DNA of 64,000 nt from Engraulis encrasicolus (Eukaryota; Chordata; Actinopteri; Clupeiformes; Engraulidae): positions 17,184,664-17,248,663 of the forward strand of contig NC_085860.1 of the NCBI RefSeq assembly GCF_034702125.1, in the 5' to 3' direction. Of the stretch, positions 20,720 to 32,370 are shown in pieces. Position 1 is the stretch's first letter. Each line of letters starts with the position of its first letter. Under the pieces are notes generated by a model. That model saw only the letters and a program-made list of their open reading frames with translations, was not told where the DNA came from and made no database searches. The position numbers and the translations under genes are program-made.

Positions 20720-23225
20720 ATCGTTCAGTTTATGATACAAGCATGAAAATTGGTACACATATAGCCAAAGGCATTCCAAAAAGAACTGGATATGGAGCCA
20801 TTGTGAATTTTCAACATGGTGGCCATGGCAGCCATATTTCAAAATGACCGCCAGCCACAACAGTTTTCTTGGATATAATATATTTTAGACATATTTACCA
20901 TTCATACCACTTGGTAAATGTGATATGGATAATAGAAAAGTTGTCATGAATATTCAAGATGGCCCCCATTTTCAAGATGGCAGCCGTCACTTGGTGATAT
21001 CGGTGTCAAATCAGTCATTTTTCATGATGCAGAATTCAAATTTGTAACTTTGGAATTAACCAGAAGCTTCCTTTTATCTCATTCTATACTTAATATACAG
21101 TATAGTATCACTGTTTCTTTCAAGATGGCAGCCCATGTCAGATAATCATACAATAGTGGAGTCTGTTAAGGGTTTTACCGTTACGGAAGTTAGAAAAGCA
21201 CTTTGCATGGTGTTTCTTTAGGGTATATGCTGTAATTCTAGCCTAAGAGCCCTCAGATGTTTCTTCTACTGTCATATACAATATGTCATGTTGTGTAATG
21301 CATTACATTGTTATTAAATGACATTATAGTAGCTGACAATGTTAATATAGTCCGGAACTCAGCAGAGATGAAAGGGCAGTGGTAGCCTGCTTGACCAGAT
21401 TGATGAAACTACAAAAATGTACATAGTGCATTGGCACTGCCCTCAAGATTCGATTTGATTACGATTCGGGAGGTAGCGATTCGATTCGATTTGATTCAAT
21501 TCTACAATGCATTGCAATATATTACATTTCTACTGACAGCAAAGCAAATGTTTCATCAGTCATGATGAGGCAATACAAGTAGTCAGATACTGAACAACAT
21601 TTTACTGGCTGTTTTCTGAATCTGAATTCAAATGAGCATTTCCCACACTAAAACTATGGTGAGAATAGACGACTGCTGCTAATGCTTGCTGAGCAGCATC
21701 TGAATGGGGAAGCGTCAGTGCAAGATGATGTCCAAGGTAGCAGGTTCTCCATCCTCTAATTTCCCTGACAGATATTTTTTATTTGTATGAGAGAGGGTAA
21801 AGGACAGGACCTCTCCATATGTATGAAGAACCCATAAGATCACCTAATTCTACATTCTCACAAGTAGCATTGTGCATATTGAGTGCATTTCTGCCATCTT
21901 TAGAATGGCATTACAGATTATTCAATATACATATAGGCTACAGTATGTCTTCAGTTCAAATTAAATGGAAATGTTTTCTAAGTAGGTGTTGAGGCAGAGG
22001 TAAATTGTTTTTTCCTGAATTTGCAAACAAGTCCTCACCAAGTAATTGTGTCACAAGTTGCATTACAGTTAACTCAGTAATCATTGAGTACTTCAATTGG
22101 TACTTCAAAACTGACAGTTGATGGACAACATGTACCATAGGTCTTTGCCACCATTACATCTATATAAAACAACAACTCTCATATGGTATACAGGTATACT
22201 ATAAAAGTAAGTCATTACTGTACTCATTTTCTTGATATGCAAGGCACACACATAGTCTGGGAGGAAGGATAGTCTACCATACCCCCCACCCAAACAAAAT
22301 GCCACATGACTTTTTTTTAACCTTCACGAATTTGAGTGGTAACAGTAACATAACTAATTCCCACACATTACACTTTTTTGCTTTATACATGACCTCAGAA
22401 TGCTCTACATAGTTGTTCTATAGTTGTACAGTACAGTACAGTACAGTACAGTGCAGTGCAGTGCAGTACAGTATATTACAGTAGTATACAGTACGGTGCA
22501 GTATAGAAAAGTACAGTAGAGTAAAGTACAGAACAGTATAGTACAGAACAGTACCATTCAGTACGGTGCAGTACAGTACAGTACGGTGCAGAATAGCAAA
22601 GTAGAGTACAGTACAGTAGCATACAGTGTAGTGCAGTATAGTAGCATACAGTATAGTGCAGTACAGTACAGTACAGTATTTCACATTACAGTACAGTAGA
22701 GTACAATACTGTACAGAAGTATACAGTATAGTACAGTACAGTATTTCACATTACAGTAGGCCTACAGTATTTCACATTACAGTAGGCCTACAGTATTTCA
22801 CATTACAGTAAAGTACAGTAGAGTACAGTACAGTATTTCACATTTTAGTACAGTATAGTATAGTACAGTGCAGTACTGGGTCCTAAGGAAGCATGTTCTA
22901 AATGTCACGCTTTTGTCAGCTCCGTAACGCTAATGGCCTTTTTCTTGAAAATGGCGGCCATCTTGAATATTCATGACAACTTTTAAATGATCCATAAGAC
23001 ATTTACCAAATGGTATGAATGGTAAATGTGTCTAAAATGTCATATTATATCCATTACTCATAAGAAAACTGTTGTTGCTGGCGGCCATTTTGAAAAATGG
23101 CTGCTATGGCCACCATGTTGAAAATTCACGATGGCTCCATATCCAGTTCTTTTTAGAATGCCTTTGGCTATATGTGTACCAATTTTCATGCTTGTATCAC
23201 AAACTGAACGATTGTTTTGGTTAGC
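20720..23225. repeat. inverted pair of AAGATGG-family repeats
   Basis: The left copy (20720-21200) runs GCATGAAAATTGGTACACAT, CCAAAGGCATTCC, AAAGAACTGGATATGGAGCC, then TTCAACATGGTGGCCATGGC and CATTTACCATTCATACC. It ends with AATATTCAAGATGGC and a GTGGAGTCTGTTA module. The right copy (22905-23225) carries the same blocks as reverse complement. The spacer of about 1.7 kb includes unassigned sequence, a degenerate CGATTCGATTCGATTTG block (about 21450-21500) and the left (TACAG)n array. The first 130 bp of each copy match the repeat unit of the foldback at 48.4-52 kb. Confidence 0.7.
22197..22281 (+). repeat. direct repeat flanking the (TACAG)n foldback, left copy
   Basis: TACTATAAAAGTAAG, then CTCATTTTCTTGATATGCAA and GGAGGAAGGAT with CTACCAT. 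The same blocks recur in the same orientation at 26153-26231, on the far side of the foldback. Confidence 0.7.
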
Positions 23226-23339
23226 CGCTGCACTAAATCTCTCACACGAGTAGCCTACCAACATTTTCATTTAGCCTATTCAAATCCTTATTTTTAAATC
23301 ACAAAACTGCCGTTTGCATGAACTGAAACGTTTCATCTG

Positions 23340-23456
23340 GTTGCTTACAATTTTCACAATGTCCGACAGATATTCTATTTTTTTTGTCCGAGTCCGGCCC
23401 GGCCCGTCGGGTTCCGACCAGGCCCGTCAGATTTTGGTCGCGTTGCCATGCTCTAA
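23340..23456. repeat. GTCCGAGTCCGG-rich repeat end
   Basis: GTCCGAGTCCGGCCCGGCCC followed by GTTGCCATGCTCTA directly before a short (AC)n. It resembles, inverted and diverged, the TAGAGTGTGG...GTCCGAGCCCGG block at 13994. The relation is tentative. Confidence 0.4.
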
Positions 23457-23874
23457 CACACACACACAAAAGTCTTTCAAAAACTTTAAACAACAGCATA
23501 AAAATCGCATTGGCTTTGGAGGGATACAGCTGTCAAAGTAAGTCATCGAGACTATACTGTACTGTACTGTAGTGTAATGAACTGTAATGTACTCTACTGT
23601 ACTGCAATGTAGTCTGCTGCACTGTACTCTACTGTACTGTAATATACCATACTGTGCCTATTCTATTCTAGTGTACCGTACTGTACTATAATCTACTCTA
23701 CTCTAGTGTACTGTACTCTACTGAACTGTACTGTACTCTGCTGTACTGTATACTGTACTATACTCTACTGTACTCTACTGAACTGCACTATACTGTACTG
23801 TACTTTACTATACTGTACTATACCGTACTGTACTCTACTGTACTGTACTATACTGTAGGCCTACTGTACTATAC

Positions 23875-26034
23875 TAGTGCTGTCAATCGCATAAATGCCA
23901 TAGTTAACTCGTGATTAATCACATTTTAATCGCATAGTTATGTCTCATTTAAAATATCGATGTAGGTCGACAAAAAATGATATTTTTTCCCTTTTTTTTT
24001 TTTTTTAAATTAAAACAATGAGTGTTACACACTGACATCTGCCCTAATGGCATATGATATTTAGAAAATAAGGGGGAGAAAAATGATGAACAAAAACAGT
24101 GACAGGAGGGGAGAAAATGTGCCTATACAGCAAGGCTACATTTTCCTGGAGCAGTGTGGGATTGTGCCTCCTTTGCTTTTTTTTGCTAAATGACATGATA
24201 AGATCATCTGATAGCCTACATGCAGACTACTACATTCATAAAGATTTATTTCTTAGTGAGAAAATCAATAAGCCTGGGAATAACACTTTCAAACAAAGCT
24301 AGATCGTTAGCCTACTTATGACAGCTCTGTCATTCATAATGAGAAGTTACTGTAGGTTAGTGTTGTGGATGTAGGGGAGGAAACCACATCTGTTTGTTAA
24401 CAAGAAAATTTGATGCTCTGTTGATCATATGCAACAGCCAATAATAACTCTTCAAGTTGCTCAAAACTTTGTAGTCTTAAAATGGATGTAGGATTCAAAA
24501 CGAACTATCTGGGGGCTGTTTAAAAGTATGCAATGTTTATAAAATAGTTTGTTGAATAGCACTACTTAGCTGCCAGCAGACTCAGAGTCATCAACAGTCA
24601 CAGTGTTAGCTATTGTTCAGCCAATTCGAAGTCCTTCTGCACACTGTTTGCAACAAATGTTAGTCCATAACTTTCAAAAACGAGGCGGCATAGAGAGCTT
24701 TGTCAATCATTTGTTCACAGGCTGATACTGTCTGTGCTCATTCACTCCCTTGCACAGACTGAAAGCTTCCGATTCCGAATCCGAATGAGCAAGCCGAGGA
24801 GGCAGGGACACAAGGGGAAGGGGGAGGAGCAGTGTTGCCAAAAGAAAATCAGTCAAAGTCTCTATGGGCTTGCTGAAATTCGATATAAGTCACTAGATGA
24901 CGTCATGACGTTACGTATGACGTCACAATGTCACGCACGCCGCGCTGATCTACAGAAAACGTGCCCACATGCCTTCGTCTACAGTACAAATGGGCGGTGC
25001 TAACTACGTTACGGAGATCAGAGCTAATCTGCAGCCCTGCGTAACCGTGGCAAACGCTTCTGATGGCGGCGCAGTCAGAATTATGTGGAAAAACGATGAA
25101 TTTGTCAGTGAAAATGCACGTTTTAAAAAGTGGCCAAATGCACCAAAAAGTCGCTAGATGAGTTTTTTGTCGCCATGTGCCCGAGATTCACTGCGGTCGG
25201 TGCGGACAGCCTGTTAGTGCTCATTTAAATTTGTCATATGCATATCCCAAGGAGCCGTTGTGGTAGCTTTTGTGATACGCACTGGATTCTCATGCCCCCT
25301 GTATCTGCTTGTAGGGTAGACCGAGTAAAGTTAAGTACAGGGTACAGTTTAGGTAAATCAAATATACCTGTGTATATACAACAAGACTCTGATCTAATTC
25401 CAAAGTGTAGGCATAACAAATGACAGTCCCAAAACATTTGCTGACCATATCGAAGATTGTGTAATCTCGGTTCATGTTGACATTCGGTTCCTGCCATATC
25501 TTTGACCCATATCGCTTGCCGTAGCCTCATACAAGCAGATGTATATGTGCATGAGAATTCCTGTGCGCATCACAAAAGCTGCCACACCGTAGTACATCTT
25601 GTCTCACGTCTGTCTCTACCCGCCACTGAAAATGCATTGTGTGGTGTCCTGGGGAGGGAGTCTGATTTGCCTCTCACAAGACCAGCGAAATAGTCGCTAG
25701 ATTCGGCCAGATCGAGCCTGAAAAGTCGCTAAGTCGCTAGATGATTTTTTTTTCGCCAGAGGTGGCCAAAAGTCGCTAAATCTAGCAACAAAGTCGCTAA
25801 ATTGGCAACGGGAGGGGGAGGAGCAGGAGGAGCAGGAGGCTCTGTAGAGTCTTCTGTAAACGGCATGCTGGGAATTGTAGTTAAGCTATTGCTGTAACCC
25901 GAGGTCAGTCAGTTTATGAAAAAAAAAAAACTTCATAGGGTGAAATCTAGCATTAATCTCACGATAAAAAAAATAGCGGCGCTAGAAAGGGGTTGAGTTA
26001 ACGCGATAATAACACAATAATTTTGACAGCACTA
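23875..26034. mobile_element. 2.16-kb non-autonomous hAT-type element, perfect 8-bp target duplication
   Basis: Terminal inverted repeats TAGTGCTGTCAA lie at both ends, with TACTATAC duplicated at 23867-23874 and 26035-26042. Subterminal GATTAATCAC and TTAACGCGATAATAAC motifs are typical of a widespread vertebrate hAT family. No transposase frame is present. The interior carries a nested element (about 24826-25813). Confidence 0.88.
24826..25813. mobile_element. nested element with GTTGCCAA ends and repeated AGTCGCTA motifs
   Basis: The left end reads GTGTTGCCAAAAG and the right end read inward GTTGCCAATTTAGCGACTTT. GGGGGAGGAGCAG occurs outside both ends and may be the target duplication, although spacing differs by a few bases. 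AGTCGCTA or close variants occur at about 25149, 25692, 25723, 25730, 25771 and 25792. An internal inverted pair (25260-25315 with 25531-25586, around TAGCTTTTGTGAT(A/G)CGCAC) adds secondary structure. Confidence 0.55.
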
Positions 26035-26235
26035 TACTATACTGAACTGTATTGTACTCAGCTGTAACATAGGCTACTCTACTGTACTGTACTGTGCTGC
26101 ACTGTACTGTATGCTACTGTACTATTGTACAACTATATAGGACTGAAACATGTACTATAAAGGTGAACCATTACTCATTTTCTTGATATGCAATGCATAC
26201 ATATAGTCCAGGAGGAAGGATGGCCTACCATGGCT

Positions 26236-26598
26236 TGGTTTGGCTAAATTGGTCTCATCTCATTGCAGGTAATTGACCCCACCCCCCAACACCAGGACAA
26301 GATTGAGACAGAGAGGCTTCGTAGAAAGGCATTTTGGATTCATACTCTAAATTCAGTGGAGTCTCAGGGCATAAATGAGTTGCCTTCTGTAACATTTGTA
26401 ACAATTGCTCCAGCATCGCAGCTGTGGTCTTGTAATAATTGTAGCTGTGGTTTTATTGACAATGTTCTTTGTGTATTGTTTTTTCCACTTTTTTGTTTTG
26501 TTTTGGGAAGTTGGCAAGCTGTCTAATTGTCTTGTCCTGGTGTTGGGGGGTGGGGTCAATTACCTGCAGTGAGATGAGACCAAGTTTTAGCCAAACCA
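26236..26598. mobile_element. hairpin enclosing a Penelope-like GIY-YIG C-terminal fragment
   Basis: Two arms of about 66 bp (26236-26301 and 26531-26598) are near-perfect inverted copies around GGTAATTGACCCCACCCCCC. The plus-strand loop sequence translates as IETERLRRKAFWIHTLNSVE followed by SQGINEL. This resembles the RExxWIxxLxTxxPxGLNE tail of Penelope-like endonucleases. It is a short fragment and the family call is by pattern only. Confidence 0.5.
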
Positions 26599-26709
26599 TT
26601 TAGCCCTCCAAAAAATCAGCTTTTTCTAATCCAAGAAGGCACCAAATTAGAAATTTATACTACTATTCTACTATATTATATGACCCACTTTCAATACATA
26701 TTAATTTCG

Positions 26710-27045
26710 GTTACACTCCGCCATTCCGACACACCGCCATTCCGACATTGATTTCTTATTGCATTTTGGGCCATTTCAGGGGGGAAAAACGGGCATGTAG
26801 CCGATGAGTCTGCACCAGTTGCTGCACTCATTGTCTCCACTCCTTTGCGCTTGTAAACACTTGCAACAATGTCAAAAAGACATGAAAGGTGATGTTTGAG
26901 TGTTTGCTAACAAAACAAGCTAAAGGGGGCTTCTAACCTTAAACAATACCTAGCACAAGGAAGGCATACAAGGTGCGGGGACATCAGGTGTTGCAATCTT
27001 GTTAGCCTACTGTCGGAATGGCGGTGTGTCTGAATGGTGATTGCC
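26710..27045. mobile_element. small MITE with about 30-bp terminal inverted repeats
   Basis: GCCATTCCGACACACCGCCA (from 26718) is mirrored at 27011-27039 (TGTCGGAATGGCGGTGTGTC), with a spacer of about 260 bp. Within each arm CGCCATTCCGACA itself is repeated in tandem. There is no coding content and the superfamily is unknown. Confidence 0.65.
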
Positions 27046-27479
27046 CCCCGTTCGTCTCCACCGGTGGAATGCCCCTTTAAGTCGTTAAGGAATTACACGG
27101 CATCAAAGTTGGGACCTTTTGGGATGCATGTGGACATTTTTATGGAAATATTTTCATTATCTTACTACACAGTTTCTGCTTAAGTGACTTACTAGCATAG
27201 GATATTTGATTGGTAGAAAGTTAGTTAAATGGCCTACTCATTATTTTCAAAATCCATAAGGGATCCTCATCAGAACAACGTCACAAACAGTTATTGGTTG
27301 TGTGGTGACAGTGAAATGGCTATATGTAAGAAGTGAAATTGTGAATTGTCACAATTTTAAATAGAGAGGAAAGTGAGGATGATGGCTAGGCCTACTGCAC
27401 AGTAATTCTCATGTTTACAAGCAGCTTCTGGAAATAAATGAAGAGCTTTGTTGCAAAAATGACCTAAACACCATTTTAT
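27046..27479. other. unassigned sequence
   Basis: Nothing recognisable apart from one TAGGCCTA at 27387. Confidence 0.35.
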
Positions 27480-27650
27480 TATTGGAAATAACTATTCAGA
27501 GGTCTAGACATTTCATCTGTGTGAATTCTTGGCATTGAAATATTTTGAGAAAATACTTTTTACACTCTATATAAAATCCATATTGCAACGCAATGCCCAA
27601 TAAAAAAAATGTCACGAAGCTCTTCATACTTAGTAGTATGAAGAGATCAA
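27480..27650 (+). repeat. paralogue of the piggyBac-like insertion site (empty site)
   Basis: TGTGTGAATTCTTG, TTTTGAGA(A)AATACTTTT and CTCTATATAAAAT run continuously here. At the 2-4 kb locus the same flanks are separated by the 1.8-kb element between TTAA sites (left flank to 2092, right flank from 3922). The target reads TTTACA rather than TTAA here, presumably mutated. Confidence 0.65.
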
Positions 27651-27884
27651 ATGCAAAAAAAAAAAGGGTAGCAAAAACAACATGCTAGTTTGGTATGCTG
27701 GTAAGAGTAGGCAAGTATGATTACATAATATGGACTTTTAGATACTTACAATGCTTGAATATCCCTCCAGGGTTCATGTGACACTACCATTAAGCAGCAA
27801 CAGAGAAAGATAGAAGAGAGTGGTGTTATTGTTACAATACAAACAAAACAATTAAAAACATCTGGGTGGATATAAATAAGACGT

Positions 27885-27919
<35 letters not shown>

Positions 27920-28969
27920 TCGTTATTTTGACAGGACCTACATTCTCCAGCAGGCATATGAACGTGCTTTGTTGTTTCCATCGTTACTGCAAATAAATGA
28001 GCAGAAACATGCATTAATGTAGTTGGGAAACATGATAACTTAAAGGCAGGGGTACTCCACTAAAAGTCCCACAGCGCCAGTTTCTCCAAATTTCCCCCAA
28101 TGAAGCCCCCCCCCACCCCCAAATAAAATTAAATAAAATCAAATTATAAGGCCTTTGTAAGCATACAACACACACAGTCACACACACAGCAGATATTTAG
28201 TTTACAGTGACAGGAGGGGAGAAAAATTCTCTCATACAGGGCCTACAGCAGTGTGGGATGAGGTGCCTGCCTTGCTCACATTGCCACCCTTCAGTATTTT
28301 TTTTTTAAATGACATAAGATCATCTGATAGCCTTTCTTTGCAGATTGCGTTCATAAAGATATATTTCTTTGTGAGAAAACCAATAACCTTGAAGATAACA
28401 CTTTTCACACAAAGCTCATATGTTGCTTATGACTTTGTCAGACATCCCAAAAGTCCCCGAAGGTCCGAGAGTCTCACTGAAATCGATAGTTTATCACGGA
28501 TCCCCGCAAGTAAGATAAAATATCCCGGATTTTAGACTATGCGAGACACAGTGGGTTTAAAAAAAAATGTTTAAACAAATGCGAGTGAAAGTGCATGGCA
28601 GACAACTTGCGCAGCATGCGTGGATTACTTCTATTAGATTGCGGAGGCGAGAGAGAGAGAGAGAGACAGACTGATTGAGGAACCGCATGTGTGCTTGTCT
28701 GTTCAAAGCGAGGGAGAGGGGGTTAGATCATTTAGTGGCATGTGGCATGTGCCAGTGAATGAGTTTATATTAGACCACAGACCTATACTAATTATTTTTA
28801 ATAATTATAATTATATTATTAATAATAATTACTAATAATTATTAAAAATAATATATCTTTTTTTAAAAATATTTATGGATTCTAGATCTGTAATTACAAC
28901 AATTCTTGGGTTGCAGTTGACGTCATAGTGCTGCCCCCTGGTGGTGATCTAACGCTGCTGATGGACAAC
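27651..28969. other. unassigned sequence with simple repeats
   Basis: Contains (CA)n at 27885-27917, a short (GA)n at about 28649-28667 and an AT-rich block of TAATAATTA-type repeats at 28790-28860. A block with ATCCCGGATTTTAGAC near 28520 resembles the CCCGGATTTT sequences at 46.2 and 46.7 kb. No gene was recognised. Confidence 0.4.
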
Positions 28970-29911
28970 CCCTGGCTTGGAGCCATTGGAACCCATTCAA
29001 AAGTAAATGTTTTCGATCTCCCACATACTATTTTTAATTAGACCTAAAGACACACCATTGGTCTTGTTTAAAAGCTGGGAACCTCAGCTTTCCAAAACTG
29101 AAAACGGTATTTCCCTAGCATCTACCAATCCGAAGGCCTACTTTAAGTGCGGGGTTACTTTTCTAAAGATAGCGTTTTGTTTCCTTGGAAACGGAACGGA
29201 GATGAAGCCAGACATACTGACGAAGCGATAAATGTATGTCATTTGACTCGGTTTTGCATTATTATGGATGAATGTCTAATGTTGACATTCTAATGGACAA
29301 TCTGTGTGAGTTTCAAAATGCGTTTTTATGTAACATGAGAGTAAATGTGTTAACAGTAGGCTACGCCCGTCTGGGATTTGTTAGCTAGTCCGGTAGTTAG
29401 CTAGCAAGTAAGATAAGATATTTGAATCGATCTGTCTCAATGGCCCAAGCATAAACAAAGAAACACCAGGATTTGGACGTTTAATCTCAGCAATTTATCA
29501 AAGCAAAACATTTTGAAAACATTCACAGGACCAGTTCATTGGTCTTGAGTGTCTGCAAATCTTTCCACTTTTGACGTAGTGAAGAGACCTATCACTTGCT
29601 AGCTAACTAGCGGGCCAGCTAGTTAACAAATCCCAGACGGGATGTAAACACATTTACTCCCATATCACATAAAAAAAACTTTATAAAATTCGCATAGATT
29701 GTCCATTAACATTCCAAGGAAACAAAACCCTATCTTTAGAAAAGTAACCTCACACTTAAAGTAGGCTACCTTCGGATTGGTAGATGCTAGGAAAATACCG
29801 CTTTCACTTATGGAAAGTCCCATGGTGTGTCTTTAGGTCTAAATTAAAATATTCTGTGGCAGATCGAAAAAATGTCCGTTTGAATGGGTGTCAATTGCTC
29901 CAAGCCCAGGT
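28970..29911. repeat. foldback element, about 0.3-0.4-kb arms
   Basis: Left arm 28970-29400 and right arm 29595-29911 mirror each other: CCTGGCTTGGAGC with GCTCCAAGCCCAGG at the tips, then CCATTCAAA, AGACCTAAAGACACACCA, GCATCTACCAATCCGAAGG, TTCCTTGGAA and CAAATCCCAGACGGG. The right arm has diverged by small indels. A stem-like GCTAGCTAACTAGC cluster lies at the inner ends. There is no coding content. Confidence 0.75.
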
Positions 29912-30039
29912 AGTCAACCATTTCAAATTTGCACCCTCCCGTGATGGGGGATTCTGGCGTAACTGCAACCCAAGAATTAACGGGCATGTCAAGTGCCGTC
30001 ACGGTTATGGTTACTATGGCCCCATGGCTACTACGATGT

Positions 30040-30430
30040 CGAACTCTGCCTAAACCAAAACTCATTCCTAAACNTAACCTGTCAGTGAAAAAAAATGTGT
30101 TTTATATAACAGTATGCCAGCTGTGATGGGCAGTAGCTTCGTCGTAGCGTCACTACTTTATGTATCGAGTAACTACTTAAGCTATTTTTTGTCTCAAGTA
30201 GCGACGTAGCTTCCACAAAAGCTACATTGTCCCGCAATGTTGCTCGAAGAAAAAAATGTTGACTCTCTTTCCTGAGATATAGGCTGTCACACAGGGGTCC
30301 CAAGACCCACGTGCATGAAATCAAGCCAGAAGTGGGATATAACTTCATTCCATGCTACTTTTTAACACCTTACCATAGCAGCAATCCCCCCTGGGATCCC
30401 CATTTAGGCAGACCTAAGGACTGTTCTATT
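30040..30430. other. repeat debris, one ambiguous base
   Basis: The CCTAAAC(N)TAACCTG tail has an N at 30074. At 30120-30240, GATGGGCAGTAGCTTCGTCG and AGTAGCGACGTAGCTTCC resemble the end of a GTAGCTTC-rich MITE. A similar GTAGCTTG-rich block occurs at 63165-63290. Confidence 0.35.
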
Positions 30431-30971
30431 CAATAAGCTTATTCGACTTAGATTTTTGTCGATCGATGAGGACAAAAGCATGTGAGCGAGAACTTGTCAC
30501 AATGTGGGTGTTATTAAAACAGCGCATTTAAAGTCGACCACAAATATGAACGAGACAATGAGCTCACACCAGTTTGCTCTACTAACACACCACGTGTGAG
30601 GAGTTGGGGGACAGACAGCGAGGAGGAGCTGAAGTGGGGATCTGCGCAAACTTGTGTAGAGGTGTGAGACAAGACTCATATACACACGTGAGTGAGTTGT
30701 TGACCAACCAGTTCATGGGTGCGTGACCTCGGAGGCGGTCTGCAGACAAGCGTTGAAGGGGATAAGCAACTGCAGAGGTTGCAAGATCTGACTGCAGTCG
30801 CATTCATCCCGCGATAGTTTGACACCATGTGACATGTCACCTCATCGACGCAACATCACCGAAATTTTGAAGTTTGACAGGAAATCTAACCGTCATGCAA
30901 CTTTTTGAGCCAGAATGCATTGCTGTCTAAATGCGGATGTGCGCGTTGCGGTATCTCGAATAAGCTTATTG
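30431..30971. mobile_element. 541-bp MITE-like element with 16-bp terminal inverted repeats
   Basis: CAATAAGCTTATTCGA at 30431 is matched by its exact reverse complement ending at 30971. Each terminus is internally palindromic (AATAAGCTTATT). No convincing target duplication was found, so the limits are tentative. Confidence 0.5.
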
Positions 30972-32307
30972 CTAGGAGTATTATGGCACGCTCTTTTAGG
31001 CAGACCGGAACCTGGTCATGTTAGGTGCCCATAGCAACCTATTACATTGGTGAATTGCAAGGGCACGCAGGTGGCGAACAACACTTTGAACAGAGAGAGC
31101 GCTGAGCAAAACAAGCCATTAAGCTTCCGGTGTAGGGGGCTTCGTTTTACCCTCTCTGATCGGACCGTCATAGAAGTCAGATTAATCAGTCAGTGCCGCC
31201 CGTGAGATGGCAGAAGACGAACTCTCTAGTAAGACACAAAAATACTACAAGACTCACACCAGAGAAGGCCTATGCTAAAGTATATCCCTGAATAATGAGA
31301 GGTGTTTGCAACTGTAACTTCAGGTAGGCCAACACAGGGTTCTTTGCAGGCTGGAGGATGGGCATAGCAAGAAGATTTTTCATAGCACATTAGTAACTAT
31401 AATTCCGTGAGAGGAAAGGGGAAATAAATAGAAGAGAGACTAGAAAAATAATAGAATAGATAGGCTAAAGTAGAGAGTAGGCCATAGAAATATAGAGTAG
31501 ATTACTAGATTAAATGAAATTGCTTTTAGTTTTTTAAAGCCACTTTTAGGGGTAGTCATACTTTGAACAGGAAGCTTTTGTCAGCATTTGGTAACCTTTT
31601 TGTTTAGAGCTCTTGCCATTTAGTTTTTTACCCAAGGCACAACCAGGAGACTCTTGACACTTGACATTTTTTGTGATAATAGGCTATTGCTCTAGCATAG
31701 GATACTGCAAGCCTACAGTATATTTAGTCCTAGGCCATTGAGTGACTTAAAGGCAATCAAAAGCGTCAATTCAAGAACTTGATTCTAGACCTCACATGGG
31801 GCCATTATCACTGTCTATGATCACACCATTCTTTTGTGTGTGTGTGTGTGTGTGGGGGGGGGGGACTGTTTAAACGTGTGAAAAGTTTAGCAAGCAATTT
31901 TTTTTTTGAAGTACCAGTTGTTAGCTGCCAGCAGAGCTCAAACACAAATTGCCTTAATTTCTATTAGCAACTAGCGACAGCTACTGTTAAACCAATTCAA
32001 CGTCCTTCAACACACTGTTTGCAGTCAAATGTTTGCCATTACCTTCAAAAACAAGGCATGTAAATAATTTATTATCTGACTGCCAGATCAACAGTAACTC
32101 ATCCCTTTCGTGAAGTCTTTAAGCCTCGTGGTGCCTTTACGAATAGCCCCATTTCTCGTGGTTGGCCGTCGAAAAGGGGAACTGACAATTGGGGTAGTTT
32201 GGTTCTGGGGTGAAGAATAATGCGGACGGATGTCAAAAATCAAGCACGAGTGAAAGCTAACTGGAAACGACGGTAATCAAACATTTCAAACAAGTGATTT
32301 ACGGTTA
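30972..32307. other. unassigned sequence with a (GT)n/(G)n tract
   Basis: (GT)n runs 31835-31854, directly followed by a run of G to 31864. No open frame or repeat family was recognised otherwise. Confidence 0.35.
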
Positions 32308-32370
32308 AGTTTAGGGTTAGGGTTAAGGTCAGGGTTAGGTTTAGGGTTAAGGTTAGGGATAATGTTGGAG
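32308..32370 (+). repeat. degenerate (TTAGGG)n-like tract
   Basis: TTTAGGGTTAGGGTTAAGG and further TTAGGG, TTTAGGG and TTAAGG variants extend over about 60 bp. It resembles an interstitial telomeric repeat, but such GTTAGG-rich stretches also occur inside fish MITEs. Confidence 0.55.

Larger units (their letters stand above)
22418..26140. repeat. foldback with (TACAG)n arms, split by a hAT insertion
   Basis: CTATAGTTGTACAG leads into an imperfect (TACAG)n array (22424-22880). The mirrored array (CTGTA)n occupies 23551-23866 and 26043-26120 and ends in TTGTACAACTATATAGG, the complement of the left start. The right array is interrupted exactly by the hAT element at 23875-26034. Two GTAGGCCTACAG variants occur in the left array and one in the right. 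Both arrays give long low-complexity frames that are not genes. Confidence 0.7.

Noticed and set aside
22418..22684. 88-residue Tyr/Cys/Thr/Val/Leu-rich frame
   Set aside because: It is a translation of the (TACAG)n array.
32308..32370. true telomere end
   Set aside because: Short, degenerate and internal; at most an interstitial tract or MITE sequence.
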